Shown here: piece after piece, positions 1 through 6,045 of the stretch
Layout of the letters: each line of letters begins with the position of its first letter
How positions within the stretch are numbered: position 1 is the first letter of the stretch
Source of the DNA: Flavobacteriaceae bacterium UBA2000
Lineage (GTDB): Bacteria > Bacteroidota > Bacteroidia > Flavobacteriales > Flavobacteriaceae
Assembly: GCA_002335345.1 (NCBI GenBank)
Contig: DDCS01000137.1
Span: 1 to 6,109, forward strand
Direction: 5' to 3'
Length of the DNA stretch: 6,109 nt
Notes under the pieces: model-generated
The model's database searches: none
Seen by the model: the letters and a program-made list of their open reading frames with translations, nothing else
Told to the model about the DNA's origin: nothing
Made by a program: the position numbers and the translations under genes

Positions 1-1022
1 AATCTCAGCTCAATCCAAATTATAGTTTTGAGAATTTCTTGGAAGGGGACTCTAACCGACTGGCTCGGTCTGCAGGTTATGCTGTGGCAAACAAACCAGG
101 AGGCACTTCTTTCAACCCATTACTTATTTTCGGAGGTGTAGGTCTTGGAAAAACCCATTTGGCCCACGCGATTGGTGTAGAAATCAAGGAAAAATATCCT
201 GAGAAGACGGTATTGTATATCTCGGCAGAAAAATTTACCCAGCAGTACATTGAGTCGGTAAAAAAGAACAACCGAAACGACTTTATCCACTTCTATCAGA
301 TTATTGATGTCTTGATCGTTGATGACATTCAATTATTGTCGGGAAAAGCGGGAACACAAGACGTTTTCTTCCATATTTTCAATCATTTACATCAAAATGG
401 GAAGCAAGTTATCCTAACAAGTGATAAGGCTCCTGTGGACATGATGGATATTGAGCAGCGCCTGCTTTCAAGGTTTAAATGGGGGCTTTCTGCAGAGCTC
501 AATCATCCCGACTACGAAACTCGTGTGGCCATAATTAAAAATAAACTCTATCGCGATGGTGTTGAAATGCCTGAAGAGATTATTGAGTTCTTGGCCAACA
601 ATATCAAAACAAATATACGAGAACTCGAGGGCGCGATTATTTCGCTCATAGCCCACTCTTCATTTAACCGAAGAGAGATTACCATCGACCTGGCTAAGAA
701 AATCGTTGATAATTACGTCAAGCATACCAAACGCGAGGTTTCTATAGATTATATTCAAAAAGTAGTCAGCGAGTATTTCCAAATGGATGTGGATACGTTA
801 CAGTCAAAAACCAGAAAACGACATATCGTTCAGGCGCGACAATTGGCGATGTTCTTTGCCAAAAAGTTCACCAAAGCCTCTCTGGCCTCCATTGGGTCTC
901 AAATTGGCCAAAGGGATCATGCCACAGTGCTCCACGCCTGCAAGACGGTTGACAATCTATCCAGCACAGATAAACAGTTTCGAAAATACGTCGAAGACTT
1001 GAATAAAAAATTAACCCTATAA
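1..1022 (+). CDS. dnaA: Chromosomal replication initiator protein DnaA, 5'-truncated by the window edge
   Basis: DnaA binds DnaA boxes at oriC as an ATP-driven filament and melts the origin to start replication in the cytoplasm. The reading frame is open from nt 3 (SQLNPNYSFENF...) with no start seen, so the gene begins outside the window. About 339 residues are visible; the family is usually about 450-480 aa, so domain I and the linker are missing. Seen in order: the YSFENFLEGDSNRLA entry to the AAA+ domain (nt 21-65), Walker A GGVGLGKTH (about nt 132-158), Walker B VLIVDDIQLL (about 309-338), sensor 1 LTSDKAP (about 414), box VII RLLSRF with its arginine finger (about 459-476), sensor 2 NIRELEGA (about 612-635), then helix-turn-helix domain IV with the DnaA signature RDHATVLHACKTV (about 912-950). 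All key residues are present and the C-terminus is intact. A strong terminator follows the stop directly. Confidence 0.98.
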   Translation, partial: SQLNPNYSFENFLEGDSNRLARSAGYAVANKPGGTSFNPLLIFGGVGLGKTHLAHAIGVEIKEKYPEKTVLYISAEKFTQQYIESVKKNNRNDFIHFYQIIDVLIVDDIQLLSGKAGTQDVFFHIFNHLHQNGKQVILTSDKAPVDMMDIEQRLLSRFKWGLSAELNHPDYETRVAIIKNKLYRDGVEMPEEIIEFLANNIKTNIRELEGAIISLIAHSSFNRREITIDLAKKIVDNYVKHTKREVSIDYIQKVVSEYFQMDVDTLQSKTRKRHIVQARQLAMFFAKKFTKASLASIGSQIGQRDHATVLHACKTVDNLSSTDKQFRKYVEDLNKKLTL

Positions 1023-1050
1023 ATCCCGAGTCTTATCGGGATTTTCCTTT
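1021..1050 (+). terminator. Rho-independent terminator of dnaA
   Basis: A perfect 9-bp inverted repeat, AAATCCCGA (1021-1029) and TCGGGATTT (1036-1044), encloses a 6-nt loop GTCTTA. It is followed by a T-rich tract (TTTTCCTTTTT, about 1042-1052). The left arm overlaps the last two bases of the dnaA TAA stop. This is the classic intrinsic terminator layout. Its T tract ends 2-3 nt before the ATG of the next gene, so that gene either depends on read-through or on a promoter inside the end of dnaA. Confidence 0.85.
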
Positions 1051-1053
1051 TTC

Positions 1054-1521
1054 ATGAAAAAGACAAAAATTTTGATGGTGTGCCTTGGGAATATTTGTCG
1101 CTCACCCTTGGCTGAGGGAATTCTTCAAGACAAATTAGATCCAGTACGATTTTCCGTGTCATCCGCGGGCACAGGAAGCTGGCACGTGGGCAATCCGCCT
1201 GATCCGCGTAGCGTAGACATTGCTCAAAAGCGAGGCTTGGACATCAGTCGCCAAAGAGCCCAACAGTTCCAAGGTTCTTTTTTCAATGAGTATGATCTTA
1301 TTTATGCTATGGACCAAAGTAATTTAAGCGATCTCAAATCCTTAGCCAAAACCCCTGAGCAACTTCATAAACTAAGTCTATTACTCGATGCTGTTTTTCC
1401 TGGAGAAGGCGTGGATGTTCCTGATCCCTATTATGGAGGAGCATCCGGTTTTTCAGAAGTCTATGATCTAATTGATCGTGCTTGCATTGCCATTGCCCAG
1501 AAGATCGACCAAAAAAAATGA
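1054..1521 (+). CDS. Low-molecular-weight protein tyrosine phosphatase (LMW-PTP family)
   Basis: A cytoplasmic cysteine-dependent phosphatase of 155 aa, the normal length for the family, which removes phosphate from protein tyrosine (arginine in some relatives). The P-loop C-X5-R lies near the N-terminus: nucleophile Cys10 and Arg16 in VCLGNICRSPLAEG. The conserved SSAGTGSWHVGNPPDPR segment follows at residues 36-52. The general acid is Asp124 in the DPYYGG loop, followed by the usual FSEVYDLIDRAC helix (residues 133-144). All catalytic residues are present, so it should be active. The ATG gives the P-loop its usual distance from the N-terminus. No Shine-Dalgarno is visible, as is usual in Bacteroidota, and the dnaA terminator ends just upstream. 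In bacteria this family often counteracts tyrosine kinases of exopolysaccharide export, but no such gene is in the window, so the substrate is unknown. An arsenate reductase role is less likely given the DPYYGG acid loop. Confidence 0.94.
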   Translation: MKKTKILMVCLGNICRSPLAEGILQDKLDPVRFSVSSAGTGSWHVGNPPDPRSVDIAQKRGLDISRQRAQQFQGSFFNEYDLIYAMDQSNLSDLKSLAKTPEQLHKLSLLLDAVFPGEGVDVPDPYYGGASGFSEVYDLIDRACIAIAQKIDQKK

Positions 1522-1587
1522 TTAACTTCACCAAGACACCAGCCTGGTCAAGGATTTGTATTTTATCAGACTTTTAATTTTTAAATC

Positions 1588-2958
1588 ATGCGCCTAATAT
1601 ACCGTTTAGCCCTTCTCACAATTATTGGAAACTTATCCCTAAGTGCTCAATCTTTTAGCCTTGCCCCCTTGGCCAATGGCTTTAACGCCCCATTAAATAT
1701 TCAGCACGCACAAGACGAGCGGTTATTTATTGTGGAGCAAGGGGGGCGAATTAAAATATTAAACCCTGATGGAAGTGTAGAATCGACCCCGTTTTTAAAC
1801 CTAAGCAGCTCAATATCAAGCGGTGGTGAGCGCGGCCTTTTAGGCCTTGCCTTCCATCCAAATTACACGGACAATAGTTATTTTTTTGTGAATTATACCA
1901 ACCCCAATGGGAATACGCAAATATCGCGCTTTAGTGTGGACCCGTTGAATCCGAATTTAGCCGATCCGACTTCCGAATTGCCGTTACTCACTATTACACA
2001 GCCTTATGCCAACCATAATGGCGGCTGCATTGCTTTTGGTCCTGATGGCTATTTATATATCGGCATGGGTGATGGAGGCAGTGGTGGTGACCCTCAAAAC
2101 TACGCGCAAAATACAAGTAGTTTATTGGGGAAATTATTGCGTATTGATATTGACAATCCTTCTGGCAACTTAAATTATAGTATTCCTGAGGACAACCCCT
2201 ATTTTGGCAGTACGACCCAGGCACAAGAAATCTGGGCCTACGGTTTACGCAATCCATGGAAATTTAGTTTCGATAGAGATAACGGTGATTTATGGATTGC
2301 CGATGTTGGACAAAATGCTTTTGAAGAAATTAATAAAGTAGCCTACACTCAGGCGGACATTAATTACGGTTGGCGCTGTTATGAAGGCGATCAGAGCTAT
2401 AACACAAGTAATTGTGTCGATCCTTCAGGCATGGAGTTTCCTTTGGCGGTTTATCCTCATAGTATCGGAAGCTCGATCACTGGCGGGTATGTTTATCGGG
2501 GTCCTGAAAATAGCCCGCTACAAGGCCATTATCTTTTTGCGGACTTCGTTTCTGGTTATTTAGGGGTCTTAGATCCTGCAAGCGGTAATGTCGTTTTTGA
2601 CCAAAATTTGAATCAAAACTGGGCTTCTTTTGGAGAAGGAATTGACGGTAGCCTCTACCTAACGGCCTTTAATGGGGTTGTTTATAAGATCGAGCCAGAG
2701 ATCGTTTTAGGGCAACCTGACCCCGTAAAAATCTTTCAAATATCCCCAAATCCCGCGCAAGATCAGACGTTGATCAATACCACAAACATTAGTGGATACG
2801 TGATTTATGATCTCAAAGGGCAAAAAATAACCTCGGCCGAAATTAACCAAGACCGCACGATACTGAGTACCGCGGACTGGCCCTCAGGACTTTACTTAAT
2901 TCAAGCCAGGCACCGTGACGGCCACACAAGCATACAAAAACTCATGGTGCACCATTAA
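1588..2958 (+). CDS. Secreted PQQ-dependent sugar dehydrogenase (glucose/sorbosone dehydrogenase family) with T9SS sorting domain
   Basis: A 456-aa predicted soluble quinoprotein that would oxidise aldose sugars outside the inner membrane using PQQ and calcium. Residues 1-20 form a signal peptide (MRLIYR, hydrophobic core, LSLSA-QS cleavage). Residues 24-370 are a six-bladed beta-propeller of the GSDH/soluble aldose dehydrogenase type: GERGLLGLAFHP (80-91), HNGG with the probable catalytic base His143 (143-146), GPDGYLYIGMGDGG (151-164), GLRNPW with Arg221-Asn222 matching the PQQ-contacting pair of the family (219-224), ADVGQNAFEEIN (238-249) and GGYVYRG (299-305). Cys264 and Cys276 may form a disulfide. 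Residues 380-456 match a type A type IX secretion C-terminal domain (ISPNPAQDQ, VIYDLKGQ, WPSGLYLIQA), so the protein is probably exported across the outer membrane and surface-attached or released. The next gene starts 3 nt after its stop. No PQQ synthesis genes are in view. The exact sugar cannot be read from the sequence. Confidence 0.92.
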   Translation: MRLIYRLALLTIIGNLSLSAQSFSLAPLANGFNAPLNIQHAQDERLFIVEQGGRIKILNPDGSVESTPFLNLSSSISSGGERGLLGLAFHPNYTDNSYFFVNYTNPNGNTQISRFSVDPLNPNLADPTSELPLLTITQPYANHNGGCIAFGPDGYLYIGMGDGGSGGDPQNYAQNTSSLLGKLLRIDIDNPSGNLNYSIPEDNPYFGSTTQAQEIWAYGLRNPWKFSFDRDNGDLWIADVGQNAFEEINKVAYTQADINYGWRCYEGDQSYNTSNCVDPSGMEFPLAVYPHSIGSSITGGYVYRGPENSPLQGHYLFADFVSGYLGVLDPASGNVVFDQNLNQNWASFGEGIDGSLYLTAFNGVVYKIEPEIVLGQPDPVKIFQISPNPAQDQTLINTTNISGYVIYDLKGQKITSAEINQDRTILSTADWPSGLYLIQARHRDGHTSIQKLMVHH

Positions 2959-2961
2959 TTT

Positions 2962-3672
2962 ATGAAAAAAGGGCAAATATTTTTAATCCCCTGTCCGTTG
3001 GGAGAGCACGCCCCCATGAGTGTTCTTCCTTTAACTGTGCTTAAGGTGATTGAAGCCACGAACCATTATGTGGTTGAACATGAAAAAAATGCGCGTCGCT
3101 TTATAAAATCGATTTACCCTCAAAAAAATCAAGCCGATCTTAAGCTGTCTACCATAAATAAGTTTACCGATCCCCTTGAAGTTCCTGAGCTCATTCGACC
3201 GTGTCTCGAGGGATTTGATTTGGGCATTATCAGTGATGCTGGTTGTCCCGGTGTCGCGGATCCCGGTGCAGAAGTTATTCATATGGCCCATAAAAATGGC
3301 ATAAAAGTAGTGCCTTTGGTCGGGCCGTCGTCTATTTTACTTGCACTTATGTCCAGTGGGTTAAATGGCCAAAAATTTGCCTTTCACGGCTATTTACCTA
3401 TTGATAAAGATGAGCGCAAACAAAGTCTAAAACAATTAGAAAAGCAATCTCAGCAAGAAGGGCAAACCCAAATTTTTATTGAAACGCCCTACCGCAACAA
3501 TCAGCTCCTCGAGGCCATGACTACGCACCTCAAAGCGGATACTCAGCTCTGTGTCGCTTGTAATTTAACGTTACAAGATGAGTTTATCTTATCTAAAGAA
3601 ATTCGCCAATGGCAACCTGCGGCACATGACTTACACAAAAGGCCTTGCATCTTCCTTTTCCTGGCCAAATAA
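2962..3672 (+). CDS. Short RsmI-like SAM-dependent methyltransferase (tetrapyrrole methylase fold)
   Basis: A 236-aa cytoplasmic protein of the RsmI/YraL branch of the tetrapyrrole methylase superfamily; true RsmI 2'-O-methylates C1402 of 16S rRNA. Visible motifs: the N-terminal strand and loop IFLIPCPLGE (6-15), VVEHEKNARRFIK (37-49), the SAM-binding loop GIISDAGCPGVADPGAEV (88-105), VVPLVGPSSILLALMSSG (116-133) and FHGYLP (141-146), then the second lobe with FIETPYRN (172-179). It is shorter than E. coli RsmI (286 aa) and lacks the usual C-terminal extension. The SAM loop reads CPGVADPG where classic RsmI has TPLINDPG. I recall that Bacteroidota often carry such a short paralogue beside a full-length RsmI, so identity with RsmI should not be assumed. 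Start and spacing (3 nt after the dehydrogenase stop) suggest cotranscription. It ends in tandem TAA TAA stops (3670-3675) and converges on the next gene 18 nt away. Confidence 0.9.
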   Translation: MKKGQIFLIPCPLGEHAPMSVLPLTVLKVIEATNHYVVEHEKNARRFIKSIYPQKNQADLKLSTINKFTDPLEVPELIRPCLEGFDLGIISDAGCPGVADPGAEVIHMAHKNGIKVVPLVGPSSILLALMSSGLNGQKFAFHGYLPIDKDERKQSLKQLEKQSQQEGQTQIFIETPYRNNQLLEAMTTHLKADTQLCVACNLTLQDEFILSKEIRQWQPAAHDLHKRPCIFLFLAK

Positions 3673-3690
3673 TAAATGAACCGATCATTA

Positions 3691-4344
3691 CTATAGATCA
3701 ATCCACTTTTCTTGTGCAGGAATAGCCGCTGTATTGTAATGCGCAAAGTCTCTTAAGTAGGCTTCTATACTGGTCCCAAAGGCATCTTCAAAAACAAAAT
3801 TTCCTCCGCTACGCAAGTATTTTTTGACGTTGCCTGCTCCAGCCAAATGAGCCGCCGCTAAAATTCCGGACTCAGTAATTTCAATACCTTTTATTTGTCG
3901 TCCGACGCTGCGTTTTAAATCTTTTCTTAAAATCCACTTGTTCCTTGCGGTATACCAGAAAAAAGCCCGCTCTTGCAGCTCAGATTGCGCCAAAAATCTC
4001 TGCTTATCATGAATTCCCAATAGAGAAAGCGTATTCATATGAAACTGATATTTACCCAAATAACCAAGGCGATTAATCGCTTGATAATCACCACTTGATT
4101 CTTTGAAGGCCAAAGCCTCTTTGAACGCGACAAAGGAATTGTCCAAAACGGGAGCATGATTTAGGTCCTTTGGGGCACTATTGGGAACATGGACAGGAAC
4201 ATGATAGCACAGTGAGGCATCATCAAAATCGTCAAATGTTCTGTCCGACTGATCGAAACGAGAAACTCCAACAAAACCCATCAGACTGGCAAATATACCA
4301 ACGAGCCAGTGGGACGCTAGCCCTTTATGTCTAAGGTCAATCAT
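3691..4344 (-). CDS. Lysozyme/lytic transglycosylase-like exported or membrane-anchored protein
   Basis: A 217-aa protein that I do not recognise as a named gene. A positively charged N-terminus (RHK) precedes one hydrophobic stretch at residues 11-28 (HWLVGIFASLMGFVGV), a signal anchor or weak signal peptide without a clear cleavage site. Residues 29-70 look like a disordered linker rich in D and P. Residues 72-205 form the domain: FKEALAFKESSGDYQAIN...GYLGKYQF (74-101) resembles the catalytic Glu region of GH23/lysozyme-like folds (E-S-x-G-x-Y...N...G-x-G-x-Y-Q-F), with Glu82 as the candidate acid. ILAAAHLAGAGNVKKYL (161-177) resembles the later helix of phage-type peptidoglycan hydrolases. 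The expected role is cleavage of peptidoglycan glycan strands in the periplasm, an inference from motifs and from nearby mltG and dapF. It lies 133 nt downstream of mltG on the same strand, with its own candidate promoter. A non-catalytic wall-binding role remains possible. Confidence 0.72.
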   Translation of the reverse strand: MIDLRHKGLASHWLVGIFASLMGFVGVSRFDQSDRTFDDFDDASLCYHVPVHVPNSAPKDLNHAPVLDNSFVAFKEALAFKESSGDYQAINRLGYLGKYQFHMNTLSLLGIHDKQRFLAQSELQERAFFWYTARNKWILRKDLKRSVGRQIKGIEITESGILAAAHLAGAGNVKKYLRSGGNFVFEDAFGTSIEAYLRDFAHYNTAAIPAQEKWIDL

Positions 4345-4477
4345 AACGTAGGTTAATTAAGATTGGGCCGCAAAATTAAGTAAAATTTTAATTATCTGAT
4401 TATCAATTATTTAAACCTAAATTTTTTGAAGAAATTAGCCGTCAGTAAAATCTGCCGCTCCGGGCCGATTCAATCAA
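4345..4477. other. AT-rich intergenic gap between mltG and the lysozyme-like gene
   Basis: This 133-nt gap is the longest non-coding stretch in the window. Its half nearest the lysozyme-like gene is strongly AT-rich and holds the candidate promoter. The end nearest mltG has a short GC-rich patch (about 4451-4468) whose possible stems are only about 3 bp, so I do not call a terminator. No open frame, tRNA or repeat is evident. Confidence 0.6.
4371..4406 (-). promoter_or_regulatory. Candidate Bacteroidota-type promoter for the lysozyme-like gene
   Basis: On the minus strand the sequence TAATTTTG (4378 down to 4371) matches the Bacteroidota -7 consensus TAnnTTTG exactly, and lies 26 nt upstream of the ATG at 4344, which would give a leader of about 20 nt. 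A TTG that could serve as the -33 element sits at 4406-4404. The spacer is 25 nt, a little longer than usual, which lowers confidence. Assignment is by consensus only. Confidence 0.45.
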
Positions 4478-5515
4478 TTATCGCTTAATGCCTTGGGCAC
4501 TGATCCATTTGATGTAATCCTTTCGTTTTGCGTTGTGTTCACTCAAGGATTTGGAGAAGCTATGGTATCCGGGGCGCTGAGGATCTGCGACAAAATAATA
4601 ATAGCCATGAGGTTCCGCATTAAGTACGGCATCAATTGAAGAAATATCGGGCATGGTAATAGGCCCTGGCGGTAAGCCTTTGTATTTATAAGTGTTATAG
4701 GGAGAATCTAAGGATAAATCTCTATAGAGTACACGACGGATAACTTGTTGAAAATCTTGGTCCATTTTCTTTTTGGCATAGATTACCGTGGGGTCTGCCT
4801 GTAAGGGTATATTGCGCCGGATTCGATTTAGATAGACTCCAGCGATCGTCGGGCGTTCTGAAACCTTTACTGATTCTTTTTGCACGACTGCCGCCAGGGC
4901 TGAAACCTCAAGAGGACTTAGTCCAATGGCTTTGGCTTTTTTTAGTCTCTTTTTATTCCAAAAGGCTTTATACTCTCCCAGCATCCTTTGTCTAAATCGT
5001 TCAGCATCGGTATTCCAATATATTTCATAGGTATTGGGAATGAACAAACTAAGGAGTTGCTCCTGAGCTACCCTAGCCGACTCAAGAAACTCAGGATCCT
5101 TAAAAGCCTCAAGCAAGGTTAGACTGTCAGGTTCAATCTGTCGCGCCAGGGCCCCTGCTAAGTCCTCAATACGCTCTTGATTGTTAAACTTGAGTAATAT
5201 TGGCTCATTCTTACTGCGCAGTACGTCGATAATTTCTCTGTTATTCATCCCTTGTTCTAACACATATCGTCCAGCCTTAGGAAACGCGTTGAGTCTTTTG
5301 ACACGAGCCATTAACTTAAAATCAGACATACGGGTGATATACGGCCCTACAGCACTTAAAACGGCATCAAAATCTGGATTCGTACCAATAAACACATCCA
5401 CTTTGGCCTCATTCAAGGATAGGTTTGCGGCCCAAATCAAACGATAAGTATAGCGTCCCGTAAGGACAATAACTATGGTGAATAGGACCCCTAAAACAAC
5501 GCCTTTTAACTTCAT
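4478..5515 (-). CDS. mltG: Endolytic murein transglycosylase MltG (YceG family)
   Basis: MltG is an inner-membrane lytic transglycosylase that cuts nascent peptidoglycan strands internally and so sets glycan chain length. The 345-aa length is typical. Residues 4-20 form the single N-terminal membrane segment (KGVVLGVLFTIVIVLTG), putting the rest in the periplasm. A LysM-like subdomain follows with AGRYVLEQGMNNREIIDVLRS (81-101), characteristic of the family. The catalytic core has VVQKESVKVSERPTIAGVYLNR (210-231), where Glu214 matches the catalytic Glu of E. coli MltG (Glu218), then LQADPTVIYA (238-247), SPYNTYKYKGLPPGPI (271-286), and the C-terminal YYYFVADPQRPGYHSFSKSLSEHN segment (305-328). 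All key residues are intact. Its ATG overlaps the stop of the upstream acetyltransferase (ATGA), indicating translational coupling and one operon with that gene and dapF. Confidence 0.96.
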   Translation of the reverse strand: MKLKGVVLGVLFTIVIVLTGRYTYRLIWAANLSLNEAKVDVFIGTNPDFDAVLSAVGPYITRMSDFKLMARVKRLNAFPKAGRYVLEQGMNNREIIDVLRSKNEPILLKFNNQERIEDLAGALARQIEPDSLTLLEAFKDPEFLESARVAQEQLLSLFIPNTYEIYWNTDAERFRQRMLGEYKAFWNKKRLKKAKAIGLSPLEVSALAAVVQKESVKVSERPTIAGVYLNRIRRNIPLQADPTVIYAKKKMDQDFQQVIRRVLYRDLSLDSPYNTYKYKGLPPGPITMPDISSIDAVLNAEPHGYYYFVADPQRPGYHSFSKSLSEHNAKRKDYIKWISAQGIKR

Positions 5516-6045
5516 CTTTTAGTGCGAAATTTTTGATAGACTAACATATCCTGAAATTCACCCCTGAGATTGCACCACCAACCTTTGAGTTGAGCTCCCT
5601 CTTCAAAGGACAGCGAAGAAAACAAGCCAATACTCGCCTTATTATCGGGAGCAATGAGCGAATAGATTTGATGACAATCAAGGGACTCAAAGGCATAATC
5701 TATAAATAATAAGGCTGCTTCCCGCCCTAAACCTTGTTGTCGAAATGATGGCTCAGTAATTAAAATTCCCAGAGCAACCCGTTTGTTTTTTGAGTCAAAA
5801 TCGAATAGATCGATAAGTCCAATGGGCTGATTCGTTAATTTGTGGTGGATGACTAATCTGAGCTGTTGTGTCTGATAAATGGACTGGTGGGCTTGATCGA
5901 TATAAGCCTTCAGGAGATGGCGACTGTAGGGCGGATGTTGATCTCCATAAAGAGCAAATGCCGGATCATTTTCAGTACGGTATAGATAATCCAGATCCTC
6001 AGGTTCTAGAGCCCGCAAAAAAATATTTGTGCCAATTAAATTCAC
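5512..6045 (-). CDS. GNAT family N-acetyltransferase (RimJ/RimL-like)
   Basis: A 177-aa cytoplasmic acetyl-CoA-dependent acetyltransferase. The N-terminus IFLRALEPEDLDYLYRTEND (8-27) is typical of the Acetyltransf_3/RimL subgroup. The central strands PIGLIDLFDFD (74-84) and ALGILI (91-96) lead to the acetyl-CoA pyrophosphate loop RQQGLG (102-107, pattern R/Q-x-x-G-x-G/A). Then come the helix REAALLFIDYAF, IYSLIAPDNKASIGLFSSLSFEEGA (127-151) and a GxW/Y-type end. The substrate (protein N-terminus, polyamine such as SpeG's, or another amine) cannot be told from sequence. The start is GTG at 6045-6043, chosen because it overlaps the dapF stop as GTGA and has a good Shine-Dalgarno upstream; no ATG lies nearby in frame. 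The downstream overlap with mltG is ATGA. It sits between two cell-wall genes, but a wall-related role is only suggested by position. Confidence 0.92.
   Translation of the reverse strand: MNLIGTNIFLRALEPEDLDYLYRTENDPAFALYGDQHPPYSRHLLKAYIDQAHQSIYQTQQLRLVIHHKLTNQPIGLIDLFDFDSKNKRVALGILITEPSFRQQGLGREAALLFIDYAFESLDCHQIYSLIAPDNKASIGLFSSLSFEEGAQLKGWWCNLRGEFQDMLVYQKFRTKR

Noticed and set aside
283..796. Two 8/9 matches to the DnaA box: TTATCCACT at 283-291 and, reversed, TGTGGATAC at 788-796, suggesting an origin near dnaA.
   Set aside because: Both lie inside the dnaA coding region about 500 nt apart, with no clustering and no AT-rich unwinding element. In Bacteroidota oriC need not lie beside dnaA. 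Chance is the simpler explanation.
1526..1552. Imperfect inverted repeat CTTCACCAAG / CCTGGTCAAG after the phosphatase gene, a possible terminator or operator; the inner ACCAGCCTGGT is also palindromic.
   Set aside because: Two mismatches in ten pairs, and the inner palindrome has a 1-nt centre. The following sequence is not a clean T tract.
1555..1582. TTTG, 16 nt, TAATTTTT upstream of the sugar dehydrogenase, resembling a Bacteroidota promoter.
   Set aside because: The -7 element misses the final G, the spacing is short, and transcription would begin almost at the ATG. Too weak to list, though a promoter somewhere in this 66-nt gap is plausible.
3673..3690. Possible bidirectional terminator between the converging genes.
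   Set aside because: The 18-nt gap has no stem longer than a few base pairs; only tandem TAA TAA stops are notable.
5181..5447. An 88-codon plus-strand frame inside mltG, and similar frames opposite or within the other genes (for example 1994-2257 minus, 3031-3291 minus, 787-1002 plus).
   Set aside because: Each is fully inside a well-supported gene on another frame and shows no recognisable motif.
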